This document shows, piece by piece, positions 14,082 through 16,904 of a stretch of DNA of 16,904 nucleotides. The number at the start of each line of letters is the position of its first letter. Position 1 is the stretch's first letter. Location: NCBI GenBank assembly GCA_964384025.1, contig CAYLJJ010000116.1, forward strand, positions 1 through 16,904. Reading direction: 5' to 3'. Under the pieces are notes generated by a model. It was given only the letters and a program-made list of their open reading frames with translations, had not been told where the DNA came from and searched no databases. The position numbers were made by a program, and so were the translations under genes. The DNA comes from CAYLJJ01 sp964384025. GTDB lineage: Bacteria > Myxococcota_A > Bradymonadia > UBA7976 > UBA1532.

Positions 14082-15532
14082 TCTTCACCACCCCTGAGTT
14101 TGTACTCTTCTTCCTCCTCTTCTTTTGGATCTATGGAAACCTCCAAGGTCGCCCTCGCAAGATCTTCCTGCTCTTAGCCAGCTACACCTTCTATGGGAGC
14201 TGGAACGCCCGCTTCCTCCTGCTGATCATCGCCTCCACCCTCGTTGACTTCTATGTAGGAGGGGCCCTCGCCAAGGAGGAGGATCAGGGGCGACGCAAAC
14301 GCCTACTGCTCCTGAGCCTATGGGTCAACCTGGGGGCGCTCGCCTTCTTTAAATACTACAACTTCTTCGTCGAATCCGCGATGACAGGCTTGGGGGCCTT
14401 GGGCTTGGAGATCAGCGCACCCACCTTGGAGATTCTGCTGCCGGTGGGGATCTCCTTCTACACCTTCCAGACCATGAGCTACACCATCGACATCTATCGG
14501 CGGAAGATGGAGCCTACAGACTCTCTCTTGGATTTTGGGCTCTATGTCGCCTTCTTTCCTCAGCTCGTCGCGGGACCGATTGAGCGCGCCTCCCATCTCT
14601 TACCTCAGCTGGTCAAGCTGGGCAGTCAGAGGGCGGATATGCGGGGCTGGGGGCTGATCGCCCTGGGGGTCTTTAAGAAGGCGGTGATCGCTGACAATAT
14701 GGCGACCCTGGTGGATCTAAGCTATGCCGATCCTCAGGCCAGTTTTGCTCCTGCGCTCTGGTTGGGGACCTATGCCTTCGCCATTCAGATCTACTGTGAC
14801 TTCTCAGGCTACTCCGACATCGCAGTAGGCATCGGTCGTCTTATGGGCTTGGATATCATCCAGAATTTCAAGGCCCCTTATGCAGCGGGAGGGCCTTCCG
14901 ACTTCTGGAGACGTTGGCATATCTCCTTGAGCACTTGGTTACGGGACTACCTCTATATTCCTCTGGGCGGCAATCGGGGAGCTTGGTTCTATGTTCGCCG
15001 AAACCTCCTGTTGACCATGCTCCTGGGCGGACTTTGGCATGGCGCAGCCTGGAACTATATCCTCTGGGGGGCTTGGCACGGTCTACTCCTCATCGCGCTG
15101 CGACCTCAGTTCTTTAAGGGTCTCCTTGAGCGCGTTGAAGCGCGTCGCTGGAGCCAGCTGCTGAGCACCATCCTTCGTCGTTTGATCTTCTTCCATTTAG
15201 TGATGATCAGCTGGGCGCTCTTCCGCGCTCGCTCCCTGGAGGATGCCTGGAGAGTGATCTACAAGCTGGTCAGCCCCTGGACCTGGGAGCTGAGTACCTG
15301 GATGGAGGCGGTGAGGGCCTCTGGAGAGGGGCGTTATCTGGCTTGGATGGCGGGGGTGATGGCCGCCCTTGTCCTGATCCAGAACCTCTGGCCGGTGGGC
15401 TCCAACCGCGTAGTTGAGGTTGCTTGGCGCCTTCCCGTGCCCATCCGCTTGATCCTCGTCCTGGGGCTGCTCTACGCTGCCGCCCTCTTCTCTCCCGAAA
15501 GACCCCCACCCTTTATCTATTTTCAGTTCTAA
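14078..15532 (+). CDS. AlgI-like MBOAT-family O-acyltransferase
   Basis: This 484-residue polytopic protein belongs to the membrane-bound O-acyltransferase family that transfers acyl groups, usually acetyl, across the inner membrane for polysaccharide modification (AlgI, PatA, DltB types). Landmarks are the N-terminal MIFTTPEFVLFFLLFF, RKIFLLLASYTFYGSWN, FKYYNFF, LPVGISFYTFQTMSYTIDIYR, FFPQLVAGPIER, DFSGYSDIAVGIGRLMG, and FWRRWHISLSTWLRDYLYIPLGG. The family's catalytic His is His321 in GGLWHGAAWNY, with a second His334 in WGAWHG; length and spacing agree well with AlgI. I take the start at 14078 rather than an upstream in-frame ATG (14033): it has AGGAGG at 14062-14067, gives the usual AlgI N-terminus, and overlaps the preceding stop as ATGA. 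It acts with the SGNH protein upstream. Confidence 0.93.
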   Translation: MIFTTPEFVLFFLLFFWIYGNLQGRPRKIFLLLASYTFYGSWNARFLLLIIASTLVDFYVGGALAKEEDQGRRKRLLLLSLWVNLGALAFFKYYNFFVESAMTGLGALGLEISAPTLEILLPVGISFYTFQTMSYTIDIYRRKMEPTDSLLDFGLYVAFFPQLVAGPIERASHLLPQLVKLGSQRADMRGWGLIALGVFKKAVIADNMATLVDLSYADPQASFAPALWLGTYAFAIQIYCDFSGYSDIAVGIGRLMGLDIIQNFKAPYAAGGPSDFWRRWHISLSTWLRDYLYIPLGGNRGAWFYVRRNLLLTMLLGGLWHGAAWNYILWGAWHGLLLIALRPQFFKGLLERVEARRWSQLLSTILRRLIFFHLVMISWALFRARSLEDAWRVIYKLVSPWTWELSTWMEAVRASGEGRYLAWMAGVMAALVLIQNLWPVGSNRVVEVAWRLPVPIRLILVLGLLYAAALFSPERPPPFIYFQF

Positions 15533-15556
15533 ACCAGCACTTCGCCAAACTGAAAA
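15520..15556. terminator. Inverted repeat between convergent genes
   Basis: A perfect 9-base inverted repeat (TTTTCAGTT at 15520-15528, AACTGAAAA at 15548-15556) spans the MBOAT stop codon with a 19-base loop. It lies in the 58-base space between convergent genes, where a shared terminator would be expected. The stem is AT-rich and neither side has a T-run after it, so function is doubtful. Confidence 0.3.
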
Positions 15557-15590
15557 GCAGAGCAGCTCAGGCCAACCCACCCAGCGCAGA

Positions 15591-16820
15591 TCAAAGCCTC
15601 GGCGGCTCCGCTTTGGCGAGGCAAATATCTGCAGATCTATAAAGAGCCCAGACAAGCAAGAGCCCCAAGAGGCTGAGGAGTGTGCTGAGCAAGAAGTGCC
15701 CTGAGAAGCCCAGGGCTTGAGCAGAGAAGCCGCTGAGGCTGGCACTGAGCCCGGTGGTGATCACCACGACGCTGGCCTGGAGGCTATAGTCCGCTCCTGC
15801 CTGCCCTGGGCGAACGTGATCCATCATCAGGGTAAAGAGCGCGGTGGTCGCCATGCTGCCAAAGAGATGATCAGCACAAACAGCGCCCAAGAGGAGTGAA
15901 GTGCCGCCCAGCTCCTGAGCGGGGAGCAGGTAGAAGCTTACGGCGATCACCTGGAGGAGTCCAAAGAGGAGGAGCGCACGACGCTTGCCCAACCAGAGGA
16001 CCCCAAGCCCTCCCAGGAGGGCACCTAAGAGCCCTGCGATAGAGCCCCCCGCGCCCAAGAGCGCGCCAATCTCAGCGAGGAGATAGCCCTGATCAACCAT
16101 CATCGGCTTCACCATCGGCGAGGCCAAGGCATCAAAGCTTTTATAGGCGATGAGGATCAGGATCCAAGGGAGGCGTCCTGGAGCCTGAAAGTAGCCCCAG
16201 ATGCTGCTGAAGGTCCCCTCTATAGGGAGGCTCTCCTTAGAGGGGGCTTCAGAACTCAAAAGGGGGGGCAGGCTCATCAGGAGGAGGAGACCAGCCATGA
16301 GAAAGAAGGAGTAAGACCAGCCCAGACGCTCCAAGATCATCAGGATCACCCCCCCGCCGATGATCATCCCCAGACGGTAGGCGCCCACCTGAACTCCATT
16401 GCCCAGTCCTCGTTCTTTGGGACTCAAGAGTTCCACCGCCCAGCCATCTGTAGCGATATCCTGAGTCGCTGCCAACAGATTAATCAGCAGGACCGCGCCC
16501 ATAATCCAGGGGAGCTGTCTCCCTGGATCTAGAGGCGAGAGGCTCAACATCAGAAGGATCGAGAGGCCCTGGATAGGGAGAATCCAGCTGCGCCGCCGCC
16601 CCAGACGTTGCCAACCATACCGATCAACCCAGGGTGCCCAGAGAAACTTCAAGGCCCAGGGCAGCGCCAAGAGGGAGCTGAGACCGATGGCCGCCAAGGA
16701 GATGCCCTGTTGGCGCATCAGCACAGGGAGCGCCTGAGTGAAGAAGCCGTAGGGGAGACCCTGGGAGAGGTAAAGGGCAGCTAACAGCCCAAATTTATGA
16801 ACTTGTATCTTAGACTTCAT
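15591..16820 (-). CDS. AmpG-like major facilitator superfamily permease
   Basis: The 409-residue protein has about twelve membrane helices and fits the AmpG / acetyl-CoA-transporter branch of the major facilitator superfamily. AmpG imports anhydro-muropeptides released during cell-wall turnover. Matching signatures are YLSQGLPYGFFTQALPVLMRQQG (residues 17-39), KFLWAPWVDRYGWQRLGRRRSW (58-79) with the family's D-R..GRR loop, AATQDIATDGWAVELL, and RGLGNGVQVGAYRLGMIIGGG. It is shorter than E. coli AmpG (491 residues), which carries two extra helices. The substrate is not certain, since related proteins of this branch have unknown cargo. It runs convergently to the MBOAT gene and so is a separate transcript, with a possible promoter at 16848-16875 on its strand. 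The Shine-Dalgarno is weak (GAAGAG a few bases upstream). Confidence 0.82.
   Translation of the reverse strand: MKSKIQVHKFGLLAALYLSQGLPYGFFTQALPVLMRQQGISLAAIGLSSLLALPWALKFLWAPWVDRYGWQRLGRRRSWILPIQGLSILLMLSLSPLDPGRQLPWIMGAVLLINLLAATQDIATDGWAVELLSPKERGLGNGVQVGAYRLGMIIGGGVILMILERLGWSYSFFLMAGLLLLMSLPPLLSSEAPSKESLPIEGTFSSIWGYFQAPGRLPWILILIAYKSFDALASPMVKPMMVDQGYLLAEIGALLGAGGSIAGLLGALLGGLGVLWLGKRRALLLFGLLQVIAVSFYLLPAQELGGTSLLLGAVCADHLFGSMATTALFTLMMDHVRPGQAGADYSLQASVVVITTGLSASLSGFSAQALGFSGHFLLSTLLSLLGLLLVWALYRSADICLAKAEPPRL
15596..15622 (-). terminator. Hairpin at the 3' end of the AmpG-like gene
   Basis: GCCTCG (15596-15601) and CGAGGC (15617-15622) form a six-pair GC-rich stem that can be extended inward by GCG/CGC. 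It lies in the last codons of the gene on the - strand and is followed on that strand by only TTT, so it is a weak terminator candidate. Confidence 0.3.
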
Positions 16821-16847
16821 CTGCTCTTCGTTTTTGGCTCCTGAAAA

Positions 16848-16875
16848 AAAATAGGATTTGGTTTAGGCTCGGCAA
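16848..16875 (-). promoter_or_regulatory. Possible sigma-70-type promoter of the AmpG-like gene
   Basis: Read on the - strand, TTGCCG (16870-16875) and TATTTT (16848-16853) are separated by 16 bases, close to the housekeeping consensus in the first three -35 bases and the flanks of the -10. They lie about 28 bases before the ATG at 16820. Motif quality is moderate. Confidence 0.35.
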
Positions 16876-16904
16876 GTTACGCTCCTTTGATGGGTTCAAC
16901 TTTG

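Noticed and set aside
15197..15745. 182-codon - strand open frame across the convergent junction
   Set aside because: Antisense to the MBOAT gene and overlapping the 3' end of the AmpG-like gene in a different frame; no motif.

Overview
The window reads as a chromosomal segment from a deltaproteobacterial-type predator or soil lineage, most likely Myxococcota or the related Bradymonadia. The reasons are a C-terminal Cys / hydrophobic / Arg-rich tail resembling the MYXO-CTERM surface-anchoring signal, an ECF sigma factor linked to a caspase-like peptidase, many lipoproteins, and long low-complexity linkers. Composition is moderately GC-rich through most of the window. Two genes (336-728 and 2033-2764) and their flanks are clearly AT-richer and look acquired. 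I see no rRNA, tRNA or CRISPR array. Two 100-N blocks (3287-3386 and 10316-10415) are assembly gaps, and both fall inside tandem repeats.

Left part (1-2950): a gene-poor AT-rich stretch, a small VOC/glyoxalase-fold protein, an HDOD signalling protein, a short spacer resembling a group II intron remnant, and an AT-rich multi-pass membrane protein of unknown role.

Core (2952-13034): a tightly packed run of genes all on the + strand. In order they are a Cys-rich repeat lipoprotein, an ECF sigma factor, its membrane anti-sigma factor with an extracytoplasmic DUF4384-like domain, a secreted caspase-like peptidase ending in a probable beta-barrel, a second Cys-rich lipoprotein, a MurJ-family lipid II flippase, a secreted TIG/IPT protein with a hexapeptide-repeat linker and MYXO-CTERM-like tail, and a beta-helix lipoprotein. 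Four-base ATGA overlaps join sigma/anti-sigma, anti-sigma/caspase and TIG/beta-helix. Other gaps are 3 to 53 bases. The simplest reading is an envelope-directed regulon: the anti-sigma factor senses outside the cytoplasm, the sigma factor controls the locus, and the caspase and surface proteins act in the periplasm or at the outer membrane. That functional reading is inference.

Right part (13083-16820): an SGNH (AlgJ/DltD-like) protein and an AlgI-like MBOAT O-acyltransferase overlap by four bases and form a standard extracytoplasmic polysaccharide O-acylation pair. A convergent gene on the - strand encodes an AmpG-like major facilitator. MurJ and AmpG-like functions in one window suggest a peptidoglycan or envelope theme, but linkage between them is not proven.

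The best candidates for something little described are the sigma / anti-sigma / caspase-barrel unit flanked by two Cys-rich lipoproteins, and the 38-residue repeat with twin CX6C spacing.
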